DNA of 64,000 bases from CAINVV01 sp038323575 (GTDB taxonomy: Bacteria; Bacteroidota; Bacteroidia; Bacteroidales; Prolixibacteraceae). Where the stretch lies: the NCBI GenBank assembly GCA_038323575.1, contig JBBQHB010000013.1, forward strand, positions 12,235 to 76,234. The letters are read 5' to 3'. Position 1 is the first letter of the stretch. Every line of letters starts with the position of its first letter. Positions 17,162-25,693 of this stretch are shown here, piece after piece. The notes under the pieces are model-generated. The model searched no databases. It had not been told where the DNA came from and worked only from the letters and a program-made list of their open reading frames with translations. The translations under genes were made by a program, and so were the position numbers.

Positions 17162-17455
17162 TCAATAAAGGCTACTGATTGTTTCGGTTTTCTTCCTTCG
17201 TGAATCACTCTTGTCAAGTGTTTCAACTGATTCAAATTCGTACCATGAATAATCATCTAAATACCGATGAAACTTAAATCTTTTAATTCCTACCTTATCA
17301 GGATAAAAGTATTCATGGTCAATCAGATTTTGACGAATATTTCGCTCAATTTCTTCAAGGGAAAGTTGATCTGGGTTTGAGAATAATTTACTTCCGAATT
17401 TTTTGTAGTTTCCGGAATCACGGTATAGATAATTAAAACGGACAATCTTACTCAT
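17162..17455 (-). CDS. Unknown small protein of the DUF2075 cassette
   Basis: A 97-aa protein beginning MSKIVRFNYLYRDSGNYKKFG, charged and tyrosine-rich, with no motif tied to a known activity. The ATG at 17455 gives what looks like a natural start; a GTG at 17512, 3 bases after the DUF2075 stop, would add 19 residues and allow translational coupling. Position between the DUF2075 gene and the zinc-ribbon gene suggests one operon. Confidence 0.65.
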   Translation of the reverse strand: MSKIVRFNYLYRDSGNYKKFGSKLFSNPDQLSLEEIERNIRQNLIDHEYFYPDKVGIKRFKFHRYLDDYSWYEFESVETLDKSDSRRKKTETISSLY

Positions 17456-17515
17456 GGCTTTTTCGCCAAAGGAAGTGAGATTGTATTTTAAAGACAACGG
17501 GTTATAAGTCACAAT

Positions 17516-19495
17516 TTACTCTAAAACCTTAAATCCGATCTTTTGTAAATAGTCGAAAGTTGAATTATAGTATGCAGGATTTCTAGTAGTATCTTCGACA
17601 TCTCCTGAAGGAATCACAATTACCATACCTTGTCGTGCTCGGGTCAACAATACTCGATAAGCATTCTTTAGATAAAGCTTTCTTTCATCCTTATGAATGT
17701 GGTTCCATTTTGATCCACTAAACGACCAATGTTCCCAGCCATCCTTTGTATATCGGAAATCAGCATCCCAAGCTACACAAGCCCAATCCAGTTCTAATCC
17801 TTGTACATGAAATTCAGTTGCAACATCTTCTAAATAGAAAGAAGATCGCGTATCGGTTTTGTCATCTAAAAACCAATGAATAGGTTCGATGGGTGATTTT
17901 ACATCAATTGCATAAGGTTTTAATCGTTGAGCTTGAGATGAAACAACAATCCCATATCGCTCTGTACCTCTCGCATTAGATTTTAACCAATGTTTGGCCT
18001 TTTTTAGATCACGCGTAATTACTATTGGATAATTTGTATTAATCTGTTCCAATGTTGTTTTTGCTTCAAATAATTTGAGATCAAGAATTTGCTTAATCAA
18101 CAATGAAACATTCTCGGCGCGGAACGAACGCATAGAAACGGCCAGATGCAAAGAATCCTGAAAGTTTACATCTTTCCGATGAGCTAACTTTTCAAGAACC
18201 TCTTCTGCATTGTATTCACTATCGGCAAGTCTGGAAGAAATATATATTTTCCATTCTGGAAATGAACGTTCCAATGCTTCAATCCATTCACTTATGCCAG
18301 CTTCACCAGTGTTTATTTCTTGTCCACCACCTACAAGACATACAACTACCGCCCAATCGGGATGGCGATCAAGGCAAGAAATTAAAAATTCGGGTTCCGA
18401 CATTTTAAAATTTGGTTGTCCTTTCTTCTCTTTCATGAACTTGGATGTCTGATCTAAAGTCCAAGCGCGTTGAGCTTCATCAAACAGAGCAACATGCTCA
18501 ACTGGAGGTTTTTCATCCTTTAAGCTATCGTCACGAAAATGGTGGACGATTTGGATAAATGCTTTTACTTCACTTCTGGCTTCACCTTTTTTTAATTTTT
18601 TACCCATTAAAGCAGAGCGTTGCACTCGATCGCGGGCGAGTGCTTCTTGCAGAATCGCAACGAGTGGTCCATTGCCAGATAGAAATACGCTATAAAGTTC
18701 ATCATCCTTATTGATGTGTGTTGTTGCAACATTTAGTCCGACCAAAGTTTTTCCTGCACCTGGAACCCCTGTAACAAAACATATTGCCTTCTCTGACTTT
18801 TCTTTTGATATTCGAATTATTTCAGAAACGGCAGTAGATGTTTGACTTAGGTTTATGGCACTTGCATCACTCCGAGAAATATCTGCGACTGAATGATTGT
18901 TGTAAAGTGCCATAGCGGCTTCAATTATTGTTGGAGTTGGGTGGTAACGTCCTTCTTCCCATTCTTGAATATCAATTGTTTCTTCATCTCCCCAGAAATC
19001 TATTATTGATTCAATAGTGTTGCTCAGGAATTCACCATTGCTGCGTATTGGGATAAGGATTCGGTCGTCGTGTGAAGTTGCAGTAGATACAGAATCGAAC
19101 TGTTTTGCATTTGTTGAAATCAAAATAGGAGCTATCAATCTTTCGTGACTTGTTTCATGAAAATTTTTCAAATCAAGTGCATAATCCATTACTTGATCCA
19201 AAGCATAAGCAGGATATTCCTTTTCTCCTACTTTAAATTCTAAAACAAAAATGATTGATTTAATGATGAGCAAAACATCAATACGCTTACCCATTCTTGG
19301 GATTGAAAACTCAAAATAAATTGAGCCAGAATATGGGGGAAGTACTTTCTTTAATAAGTCAACCTGATACCTCCATGAATCGCGTTGAGATTGTTCTAAA
19401 GAAAAATCGTTGCTGTTGGAGAGTATTCCTATAATTTCATTGTGAGATTGATCAAGAAAATTGGAAATTGATTCTGAATAATAAGCTCGGTTCAT
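17516..19495 (-). CDS. PD-(D/E)xK nuclease-like + DUF2075 ATPase/helicase protein
   Basis: A 659-aa protein. The N-terminal ~200 residues hold a restriction-endonuclease-like pattern: FEF, then GKRIDVLL and VLEFKVG (Asp ~72, Glu-x-Lys ~85-87). An SF1-like ATPase follows: Walker A VTGVPGAGKT (about 240), Walker B FDEAQRAW, and C-terminal helicase motif NAYRVLLTRARQGMVIVIP (about 615-640). DUF2075 proteins resemble the Schlafen helicase group and are often seen in defence or mobile regions; that role is inferred here. The coding DNA looks AT-richer than the flanks and the gene lies between direct repeats, both consistent with transfer. Confidence 0.85.
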   Translation of the reverse strand: MNRAYYSESISNFLDQSHNEIIGILSNSNDFSLEQSQRDSWRYQVDLLKKVLPPYSGSIYFEFSIPRMGKRIDVLLIIKSIIFVLEFKVGEKEYPAYALDQVMDYALDLKNFHETSHERLIAPILISTNAKQFDSVSTATSHDDRILIPIRSNGEFLSNTIESIIDFWGDEETIDIQEWEEGRYHPTPTIIEAAMALYNNHSVADISRSDASAINLSQTSTAVSEIIRISKEKSEKAICFVTGVPGAGKTLVGLNVATTHINKDDELYSVFLSGNGPLVAILQEALARDRVQRSALMGKKLKKGEARSEVKAFIQIVHHFRDDSLKDEKPPVEHVALFDEAQRAWTLDQTSKFMKEKKGQPNFKMSEPEFLISCLDRHPDWAVVVCLVGGGQEINTGEAGISEWIEALERSFPEWKIYISSRLADSEYNAEEVLEKLAHRKDVNFQDSLHLAVSMRSFRAENVSLLIKQILDLKLFEAKTTLEQINTNYPIVITRDLKKAKHWLKSNARGTERYGIVVSSQAQRLKPYAIDVKSPIEPIHWFLDDKTDTRSSFYLEDVATEFHVQGLELDWACVAWDADFRYTKDGWEHWSFSGSKWNHIHKDERKLYLKNAYRVLLTRARQGMVIVIPSGDVEDTTRNPAYYNSTFDYLQKIGFKVLE

Positions 19496-19618
19496 GGAGC
19501 GGATTTATGGTTAAGCAAATATGCTAAAAATACTTGATTATCCGGCTCATATTAAATCCCCGCTGTTGCGGATTTGTAATCCGCGCCCCGCAGGCATTGG
19601 ATTTGCAATCCAAAAACA

Positions 19619-19734
19619 CTGTTTGTTAGTTCAAAAACAATGGCCGGCAGGGTGCATAATTAATAAAACGATTAGGCCTCTTTTTCTGAAATTACAAAAA
19701 TGGGATTATAAATCCCCGGTCTGCGGGGCGCGGA
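19619..19734. repeat. Long intergenic direct repeat, copy 2
   Basis: Partner of 16815-16931. Flanked left by TTGCGGATTTGTAATCCGCG (19566-19585) and right by the GCGGATTACAAATCCGC palindrome (19730-19746). The interval 19496-19887 holds only these repeats and the leader of the next gene; open frames here are products of the repeat. Confidence 0.9.
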
Positions 19735-19887
19735 TTACAAATCCGCACCAGCGGGGTGATCCGGAGAATACAGTCTCGCTTTGACGATTTCCCAAAAAAA
19801 ATTGCACACAAATTTGTGATTTTCAAATATTTTTTGTAAACTTTGTCTTGATATGTACCTAATAATTACTCCCTTAAACAAAAAATC

Positions 19888-20628
19888 ATGACAAGCACAA
19901 GTGAAACAGGCCATGCCAAAAATGTGGCCAATTACGAAAGGCTCATTGCTGAAGTTACTGCTTTAGGAGTTACCTACAACCCTGCCAAAGCCAACCTGAA
20001 ACTACCGGCGCTGAACACCCAGCTCACCGCCGCCAAAGCTGCCGTTACTGCCGTAAACGCCGCAGAACCTGCTTACAAAATTGCCTCTAATGCAAGAGAT
20101 GCCTCCTTTGCCCCGGTACTTAAAACTTGTACAAGGGTTATCAATGCGCTGAAAGCCTCCGACACATCCGACCAGACAAAGGCCGACGCCATGACTCTGA
20201 TACGCAAATTGAGGGGCACCAGGGCAACTGCCAAAAAGACAGAAGCAGAAAAGAGCGCCGCAGCCGCAGGCGGCAAGGCAATTGTTGAAGTCTCCTCTTC
20301 TCAGATGAGTTTCGACAGCCGTTTGGACAACCTGGATAAATTGATCAAACTGCTCGCCTCTGTTGCGGCTTATGCCCCCAACGAAGCCGATTTAAAAGTT
20401 ACCGCCTTAACAACGGTCTACAACGATTTAAAAACCAGACACAGCGCTGTAACAGCAGCCGAAATGCCGCTTGTCAACGCCCGGATTGCCCGGAATGACG
20501 TGCTTTACAAACCGCTTACCGGCCTGGTGGATACATCTGTCGATGTAAAAACTTATATCAAATCTGTTTTCGGTGCATCCGGTCCGCAATACAAACAAGT
20601 TACGAAATTGGTATTCAAAGCTGTTTAG
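19888..20628 (+). CDS. Unknown alanine/lysine-rich alpha-helical protein
   Basis: A 246-aa protein with no signal peptide or membrane segment. It appears to consist of two similar halves of long helices (NYERLIAEVTALGVTYNP... and LDNLDKLIKLLASVAAYAPN..., each followed by a stretch ending LTTQL/VYNDLKTR-type helices and an R(N/D)A...-P-L loop), so it may be an internal duplication forming a four-helix bundle. It ends with IKSVFGASGPQYKQVTKLVFK. Function unknown. It is followed by its own terminator. Confidence 0.75.
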   Translation: MTSTSETGHAKNVANYERLIAEVTALGVTYNPAKANLKLPALNTQLTAAKAAVTAVNAAEPAYKIASNARDASFAPVLKTCTRVINALKASDTSDQTKADAMTLIRKLRGTRATAKKTEAEKSAAAAGGKAIVEVSSSQMSFDSRLDNLDKLIKLLASVAAYAPNEADLKVTALTTVYNDLKTRHSAVTAAEMPLVNARIARNDVLYKPLTGLVDTSVDVKTYIKSVFGASGPQYKQVTKLVFKAV

Positions 20629-20687
20629 GTTCAGCAGAAAACCCTGCCCGTCTTTCTTTGATCGCGGTACTGCCTTGATGTAATTTT

Positions 20688-20723
20688 AAACTGCGGCTGC
20701 AGATCCGGCAACCGCAGTTTTTT
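20688..20723 (+). terminator. Rho-independent terminator
   Basis: Stem AAACTGCGG/CCGCAGTTT with a 15-base loop and a T run, 60 bases after the stop of the helical protein. Confidence 0.85.
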
Positions 20724-20890
20724 AATGCCCTACCGAAAAATGTGAATGACCGGCTGAATAGCGTGAACCGGCTACTGAAATGTTTGAACCAGCTATTGAA
20801 TAATGTGAATGACCAGCTGCTAAGCGTGAACCGGCTACTGAAATGTTTGAATGACTAACTGCTAAGCGTGAATTGGCTGCTGACGTTTCT
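20724..20890 (+). repeat. Decayed 21-bp tandem repeat encoding leucine heptads
   Basis: About seven units of roughly 21 bp (GTGAACCGGCTACTGAAATG / GTGAATGACCAGCTGCTAAGC types). Read in one frame they give NVNDRLNSVNRLLKCLNQLL then NNVNDQLLSVNRLLKCLND, a stop, and LLSVNWLLTFL: seven-residue periodicity with Leu/Val at the same places. There is no start codon in frame and a stop inside, so this is a remnant of a coiled-coil coding repeat or a DNA repeat that mimics one. It starts right after the terminator. Confidence 0.65.
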
Positions 20891-21010
20891 CCGAAAGATT
20901 ATTTAAATCAGTTGATATTTTGGAAAAGTTCCCCAAGGCGGGGAAGATGGTTCCTGAATTTGAGAATGAGTCGGTCAGAGAACTTATCCGGGGCAGTTAT
21001 CCTGTCTTCA

Positions 21011-21160
21011 GTCATCCCATCGTCATCCAGTCATCCAGTCGTCAGTCCTTAGTCGCCAGTCTTCGTTTCCCCGTTTCTTCCTCCCAGTCTTCAGTCTTCA
21101 GTCGTCCAGTCGTCCAGTCGTCCAGTCGTCCAGTCATCCCATCGTCCCATCGTCCCTGCC
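21011..21160 (-). repeat. GACTGGAC array at the 3' end of mazG
   Basis: On the minus strand (sense of mazG) units GACTGGAC/GACGATGG run on directly from the mazG stop codon; the cleanest part is 21101-21135. Several unit variants (GACTGAAG) towards the far end. Confidence 0.85.
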
Positions 21161-21490
21161 TCACAACTCATCATACTTCTTCGCCGATCCCTTTGCCTTG
21201 TGGACCGGGTATTTCTCGCCGTTCTTCCTGATCTTGTCCAGGACAATCTGCTTCACATCGAGGCCGTATTTGTCGGCCAGTAAAAAAGCATAGGCAAATA
21301 TATCGGCCAATTCTTCTTTGAGCTTTTCGATGTTGGCCTCTTCCGCATTTTTCCACAGGAACAATTCGAGCAGTTCACTTGCCTCGATGGAGAGCGCCAG
21401 GGCCAGGTCCTTGGGGTTATGGAATTGTTCCCAGTCGCGGTCGTTCCTGAAACTGACCAGCGCGCGGGTTATTTCTTCGGTTTCTGTCAT
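21161..21490 (-). CDS. MazG-type nucleotide pyrophosphohydrolase
   Basis: A 109-aa all-alpha NTP pyrophosphohydrolase of the MazG-like (RS21-C6/YpjD-like) group, which cleans non-canonical or excess NTPs. Metal ligands are visible in the EASELLELFLWK helix (E-x-x-E) and in ELADIFAYAF (E-x-x-D). KNGEKYPVHKAKGSAKKYDEL is the usual C-terminus. The ATG at 21490 gives the family's normal length; an in-frame upstream ATG would add 35 unrelated residues. Its stop runs straight into a repeat array. Confidence 0.9.
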   Translation of the reverse strand: MTETEEITRALVSFRNDRDWEQFHNPKDLALALSIEASELLELFLWKNAEEANIEKLKEELADIFAYAFLLADKYGLDVKQIVLDKIRKNGEKYPVHKAKGSAKKYDEL

Positions 21491-21617
21491 ATATTGGTGG
21501 TTATTTTCGTGCTTCGCGACCTCAAATATACGAATCTCTGAAACCTGAGGAGCAGTTTTCCCGAATTTTGCCGGTGACAATTCATCATTCATCACTCTTC
21601 ATTCAGCCCCTGGTCGT

Positions 21618-21651
21618 CCGTTCAATCCGCGATTGGAAATCGCGGCACCCA
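21618..21651. repeat. 34-bp repeat, copy 2 (inverted relative to 16025)
   Basis: Exact reverse complement of 16025-16058, containing the palindrome CCGCGATT-GGA-AATCGCGG. Confidence 0.85.
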
Positions 21652-21672
21652 TACGCCGCCCGCAAATCTCTC

Positions 21673-21731
21673 TGTCTCCAGGTCCGGTCGTCAAGTCGTC
21701 AAGTCATCCGGTCGTCCAGTCGTCAAGTCGT
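21673..21731 (-). repeat. GACTGGAC-type array downstream of the PepSY-like gene
   Basis: Minus-strand units GACTTGAC/GACTGGAC (plus strand GTCGTCAAGTCGTCAAGTC). Here the array lies just beyond the terminator of the gene at 21790. Confidence 0.85.
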
Positions 21732-21733
21732 AC

Positions 21734-21762
21734 AAAAAAAGGCGCCCCGTAACCGGAACGCC
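21734..21762 (-). terminator. Rho-independent terminator of the PepSY-like gene
   Basis: On the minus strand GGCGTTCCG-GTTA-CGGGGCGCC (9-bp stem with two G:U pairs) followed by seven T, 27 bases after the stop at 21790. Confidence 0.85.
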
Positions 21763-21789
21763 CTTAACCACGAATTCAAAAAAGTACTT

Positions 21790-22311
21790 TCAGATTTTCT
21801 TTACGAGTGTTGTCTCTCCGGCAACATTGACCCTTACAATAATTTTGGCGGTTCCGTCTGAGAGCTCAACCAGCCAGTTTTGTGCGCCGTTAGGCCTGTT
21901 GCCGCGCATGGAATCTAAACCCAGCACCGACACAACATAATAGTCGTTGTAGGCGCTCAGAATCTTCTCCTGTAACTGACCAGGCATGTCTTTGAACGTT
22001 TTGGCCGACGAAGTTCCGACCAGTCTGGCATCTTTGTTGTACCAGGCCGTCATCTTGCGGCGGTCTTTGGTAAAGGTTGCCTTGGCAAAGGAATTGGATT
22101 TTTCCCATTTCACATCAGGGACGGCTCCGAATTCCTGACGGAACCTGTTCATAACTGTCAAACTTATATTGCCGGCCACAAGTTCACTGGCCATTTTGTT
22201 TTCAATTTTCACTGTCGCAGCGGCACTTTCGTTGTTTGCGCTGTCGGCTGTAAAGTGAGCCGATGCCAGAACCAAAAGGGCGACTGCGGGAATAATAACT
22301 AACTTCTTCAT
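21790..22311 (-). CDS. Secreted PepSY-like (DUF2874-type) protein
   Basis: A 173-aa exported protein with an N-terminal signal peptide (MKKLVIIPAVALLVLASA). The mature part shows the pattern FRQEFGAVPDVKWEK...AWYNKDARLVGTS...MPGQLQEKILSAYNDYYVVSV of the Bacteroidota PepSY-like/DUF2874 group of periplasmic proteins, usually in one or two copies. Function unknown. It has its own terminator. Confidence 0.7.
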   Translation of the reverse strand: MKKLVIIPAVALLVLASAHFTADSANNESAAATVKIENKMASELVAGNISLTVMNRFRQEFGAVPDVKWEKSNSFAKATFTKDRRKMTAWYNKDARLVGTSSAKTFKDMPGQLQEKILSAYNDYYVVSVLGLDSMRGNRPNGAQNWLVELSDGTAKIIVRVNVAGETTLVKKI

Positions 22312-22791
22312 TTTGTCTTTCTAGATAAATTTTAATCTTTAATATACCCTTTAGACGGTAAAACCCGATCGAGGTTACTGTATTACAAATACTTAACACA
22401 TAAATAAACGACCGGAAACTTTAAGTTAACATAGGAAACACCTCCGTTTCGGGGGTGTAACTCTGCAAATAAGAAGGGAAGAAAGTGCCATTTACGACAG
22501 GGCCGGAGACTTTGTCCCCGATGATGTTATGAACCGGAAATGTTTGTAGGTCAGTAGTCTTGGGTAATCTTTGATTCGGAAAGGTTGGGGAATTAAACCC
22601 GGGAGATGGCGTTTTTATTTATCCGGATCATACCTGACCGCACAGGGGGATTTTTGATGCCCGGCTTTTTGATGCCTTTGCCGGGAACATATCAATTATT
22701 TAACATATGATTCTCCGGTTTCGCTTTAGTTTCTTTTTTCCAAGTCCCTCCGTCTTTCCGTCTCTCCGTCCTGACAGTTTCACATCAGCAT
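22312..22791. other. Gene-free stretch with one hairpin and a degenerate array
   Basis: No plausible gene. A hairpin at 22438-22458 (ACACCTCCG-TTT-CGGGGGTGT, one G:U pair) lacks a T run. 22745-22776 on the minus strand reads GGACGGAGAGACGGAAAGAC, a degenerate relative of the GACTGGAC arrays, 15 bases after the stop of the PH-domain gene. Confidence 0.5.
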
Positions 22792-23172
22792 CTACTTCAG
22801 CACATGGCTCGCCAGCACTTTCTGCACCTCGTATACATTGACAGATTTGTTGAATTGCTTGGTGATGCCGGGCTCCAATTCGCTGGCCACCCAAATTTTC
22901 AGTTCGGCATCCAGGTCGAAGGTGCCGGCGGTTTCGACGCTGAAGCGGGAAATGCTCTTGTAGGAGATTGATTTGTAGGAGGTCTTGCTGCCTGTCAGTC
23001 CCTGCTTGTCGACCAGGATCAGCCGTTTGGAGGTGAAGATAAAGGTGTCGCGGATCAGTTTGAACCCCAGTTCGATCTCTTCGTCATCGGTAAGCAGGAG
23101 GCCGTACTGTTTTATCAGCTCGTCGTGGCTCACTGCGCCGGCATTGCCGAGTAAAGCGGAAAATAGTCCCAT
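22792..23172 (-). CDS. PH domain protein (YvbH-like bPH)
   Basis: A 126-aa cytoplasmic protein made almost wholly of a bacterial pleckstrin-homology domain: LLTDDEEIELGFKLIRDTFIFTSKRLILVDKQGLTGSK, then YKSISRFSVETAGTFDLDAELKIWV. The family oligomerises; its role is not established. ATG at 23172 gives the family start MGLFSALLGNAG; a longer in-frame version would be atypical. Confidence 0.88.
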   Translation of the reverse strand: MGLFSALLGNAGAVSHDELIKQYGLLLTDDEEIELGFKLIRDTFIFTSKRLILVDKQGLTGSKTSYKSISYKSISRFSVETAGTFDLDAELKIWVASELEPGITKQFNKSVNVYEVQKVLASHVLK

Positions 23173-23280
23173 GGTGATAGATTTCAGATGGTTTACAGGT
23201 AAAGCCAAAGTTAGTGATTTGTTTCTGATTCGAGCCAATGTTCAATCCGGCAATAATATCCGGACACCAATCCTTCTCCT

Positions 23281-23349
23281 AGTCCTCCCGTCGTCCAGTC
23301 GTCCAGTCGTCCAATCCTCCCGTCATCCCCTCGTTCAGTCGTCCCCTCG
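23281..23349 (-). repeat. GACTGGAC array at the 3' end of the GNAT gene
   Basis: Minus-strand units GACTGGAC, GAGGGGAC and GATGACGG start 4 bases after the stop at 23354. Confidence 0.85.
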
Positions 23350-23353
23350 CAAA

Positions 23354-23776
23354 TCACTCCGTAAACCCGCGCTCCCGCTTCCTTTCCGGATCAATAAACA
23401 GCGCCATGGCGGTTTTCATCTTTCTGAAATCCATCTTTTGGTAAAATCGTTCTTTCCCGGGTGAGGCGTACAAAATAATGTTGCAGCCGGGGCAATGGCA
23501 GACCAGCTCCGTGACGATTGTACTTCCGATCCCCAACCCCTGGTAAGCCGGAAGTACCGCCACATCGTAAAGGGCAGCCTGGCAGATGCCGTCGGAGATC
23601 GCCCTGCCGAAACCGATCAGTTTCTCACCGTCAAAAGCAAATACGACGGCATGGCTGTTGACAAATGCCTTTTGCTGGCGTTCGGGTGTATGCCAGGCCA
23701 TCCCGACCTCTTTCAGGATTTCGGGTACCAGCTTAAAGTCTATGCCGGTGGTGTTGAATCGAAGTTTCAGGTCCAT
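23354..23776 (-). CDS. GNAT family N-acetyltransferase
   Basis: A 140-aa single-domain acetyltransferase. The acetyl-CoA loop is YQGLGIGSTIV (Q-x-x-G-x-G, about residue 77) after the beta-4 strand LYDVAVLP, and the C-terminal part has NIILYASPGKERFYQKMDFRK, a typical GNAT beta-5/alpha-4. Substrate not predictable. The gene is alone between repeat arrays. Confidence 0.9.
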   Translation of the reverse strand: MDLKLRFNTTGIDFKLVPEILKEVGMAWHTPERQQKAFVNSHAVVFAFDGEKLIGFGRAISDGICQAALYDVAVLPAYQGLGIGSTIVTELVCHCPGCNIILYASPGKERFYQKMDFRKMKTAMALFIDPERKRERGFTE

Positions 23777-24232
23777 TGGTTGCTGTCTTGATTGCGTGGC
23801 TAAATTAGTGATAACATGGAAATGTTCAACCCGCTCCGGGGCTGCGTTTACTTAAAATTCCTTTAACCGCAAAGGTTATGCTCGAACGCTGCAAAGAAAA
23901 TTTAGCTTGTCGAAGGGCGCTTCGCGCGTTTGAAGAGTTTGAAATGTTTCGGGTTTCGCTCTCTCCGTCATTCCGTCGTTCTCCGTTCTCCCGTCTCCTA
24001 ACTCCGGACGACCACATAGGGTCGCCCCTTCCAATGGTCCATGCCCTATGCTCCGTGCCCCGTGCACATCCTAAATGCTATTCCAGACGCAAAGCCTTGC
24101 GTCTCTGTCAGAATCCCCACGTTTTCCGTTTTCGTTTTGTCGTTCCGTCGTCCAGTCTTCCTGTCGTCCAGTCGTCCAGTCGTTTAGTCGTCCAGTCGTT
24201 TAGTCTTTCCGTCCCTCCGTCATCCCCTCTTC
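23777..24232. other. Gene-free stretch with repeat modules
   Basis: Holds a degenerate array (23958-24000, minus-strand GGAGACGGGAGAACGGAG), a GCGAAACCCGAAAC motif shared with the repeat at 30.07 kb, and the array at 24141-24230. No gene seen. Confidence 0.5.
24141..24230 (-). repeat. GACTGGAC array at the 3' end of the nitroreductase gene
   Basis: Minus-strand units GACTGGAC alternating with GACTAAAC variants, beginning about 3 bases after the stop at 24233. Confidence 0.85.
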
Positions 24233-24874
24233 CTACCTCGCCGGGTACGACACCGGATGGTTCAGCATCAGGTGCTGCGAAGGTTTCAGCTTGAGCGCTT
24301 CCGCGAGTTTCTGCCGGTTCATGGTGCCTCTGGGCCTGGTGGAGAGGCCGACTCCGGCACAGAAAACGGCGATGTTCTGCGAAACGATGCCTGCATCCTC
24401 GGCGGCCCATACCAGCCGGTCGGCTTCCTCACCCGACCTGAACCTGGAGATATCGGATACCAGCAGGCAGATAACAGGTGCTTTGGCAACAATTTCCTGC
24501 CTGTCGGCCGCCAGAATGCGGAAATCACCTTCGGCAACCAGGTCGAGCTGGTGTTTTTTTGCATCGTAGAGGTAAGTACCGGCTTTCATCACAACATAGA
24601 CGTCAATATCCTGGGCGTTCATGGCAGAGGGAGCGGTCCGTTTGGACAGGTCATTCCGGTTGATTCCGTTGGCAGCCCAAACCAGGTCGGAGAGATCCTG
24701 CAGTTTCAGGGCAGTCGTGTCGTAATCAGTTGCGGATGCCCTTAAGTAGAGGGCCTTCATGACGGGAAGTCCCCGGTTGGTGTCGGGTTGGTTGAGGATG
24801 ATGCTCTTTGTTTCCTGTGCGGAAAGGGAGCCTGCCAGGGCAGTAATGAAAAGGTAAATGATTAACTTTTTCAT
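24233..24874 (-). CDS. Exported nitroreductase-family (SagB/ThcOx-type) protein
   Basis: A 213-aa protein with a signal peptide ending SLSAQ. The nitroreductase FMN fold is recognised from RASATDYDTTALKLQDLSDLVWAANGINR (substrate/FMN-binding start), a central ITALYDAKKHQLDLV-type strand region, and WAAEDAGIVSQNIAVFCAGVGLSTRPRG near the C-terminus. Exported members of this family are common in Bacteroidota; electron acceptor unknown. ATG at 24874 fits the signal peptide. It is 71 bases downstream of the F420-type reductase gene on the same strand. Confidence 0.85.
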   Translation of the reverse strand: MKKLIIYLFITALAGSLSAQETKSIILNQPDTNRGLPVMKALYLRASATDYDTTALKLQDLSDLVWAANGINRNDLSKRTAPSAMNAQDIDVYVVMKAGTYLYDAKKHQLDLVAEGDFRILAADRQEIVAKAPVICLLVSDISRFRSGEEADRLVWAAEDAGIVSQNIAVFCAGVGLSTRPRGTMNRQKLAEALKLKPSQHLMLNHPVSYPAR

Positions 24875-24945
24875 GGTTACATTTATTAGGTTGAAGAATC
24901 TGGTACCATGGATAAAGTTAAGGATAAAATCAAAAAATTCGGCAA

Positions 24946-25599
24946 TCAACTGACAATTTTGATGTTGAACGCACCATCCTGCTTAGCGCCGTAGATACTC
25001 AGCCACAAAGGCAGGTACATCTCTGTTCCCCTGGCTTTGGTGATATCACCGAGGTCAAGGATATTCCCGTCAGCCCAGCCAAAAGATTTCAACAGCTTCC
25101 TGACGGCAGTTTTTGCTGCCGGATTGTTCCCGCATAGGAAGGTGTGGTGGTCGCCGCCGTTGATCATCCCCGGGTTGACCATGATGCCGCACCAGATGGT
25201 ATTCAGCGCTTTCACCACTTTTGCCGCCGGAAATGCTTTTTGGATCTCCTCTCCAAGCGAGTTGGTGTTAACCACCGACAGGGTAGCCGGCAACCCGTTG
25301 CTGAAGTCGAGCGGATTGGCCACATCGATCAGGATTTTTCCGCTGAGGTTGTTTTCGCCGGCAAGTTTTAAAGCCTCGACAGATGCGCCGCCTGAGGTGC
25401 AGTTAAAGATAATTTCGCCGGATGCCGCAGCATCGGCAAAGGTTCCCGCAGTGGCTTTGCCGTATTGTTTCGCCTCCCAGGCCAGCGCCTTTTCGTTGTT
25501 GGCTGTCCGGGAGCCCATAAATACGTGGTGTCCCAGTTCAACTAATTTTGAACCGATGGTCTCCCCGACCATGCCGGTTCCCAATACTGCTATATCCAT
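24946..25599 (-). CDS. F420-dependent NADP oxidoreductase-like Rossmann protein
   Basis: A 217-aa reductase. The N-terminus is a Rossmann NAD(P) site (MDIAVLGTGMVGETIGSKL, G-x-G-x-x-G; MGSRT follows beta-2, suggesting NADP). The rest (ILIDVANPLDF, KALNTIWCGIMVNP, DGNILDLGDITKARGTEMYLPLW) matches the NADP oxidoreductase, coenzyme F420-dependent family. The hydride partner need not be F420 in this organism. Likely co-transcribed with the nitroreductase. Confidence 0.88.
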   Translation of the reverse strand: MDIAVLGTGMVGETIGSKLVELGHHVFMGSRTANNEKALAWEAKQYGKATAGTFADAAASGEIIFNCTSGGASVEALKLAGENNLSGKILIDVANPLDFSNGLPATLSVVNTNSLGEEIQKAFPAAKVVKALNTIWCGIMVNPGMINGGDHHTFLCGNNPAAKTAVRKLLKSFGWADGNILDLGDITKARGTEMYLPLWLSIYGAKQDGAFNIKIVS

Positions 25600-25693
25600 A
25601 TTCTGTCGTTTAAAGTTTCTATAAAATCTGCACTCCTTTTTACGGATAGTTTAGCTGATTGTTAAGACCGCAAGTTAACAAATGCCTGCCTTC

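Noticed and set aside
16815..19734. Insertion sequence carrying the DUF2075 cassette
   Set aside because: No transposase or terminal inverted repeats; the flanking repeats are also found outside and look like independent intergenic repeats.
19521..19784. 87-codon gene between the DUF2075 cassette and the helical protein
   Set aside because: It lies wholly in the intergenic repeat and reproduces repeat sequence; no signal of coding.
20920..21231. Protein-coding gene with VVQSSSRP-like repeats
   Set aside because: The frame is an artefact of the stop-free 8-bp array and runs antisense into mazG; similar frames near 21.57, 23.0, 29.7-30.3 and 35.6 kb arise the same way.
22438..22458. Terminator
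   Set aside because: A good hairpin but no T run on either strand at the right place.
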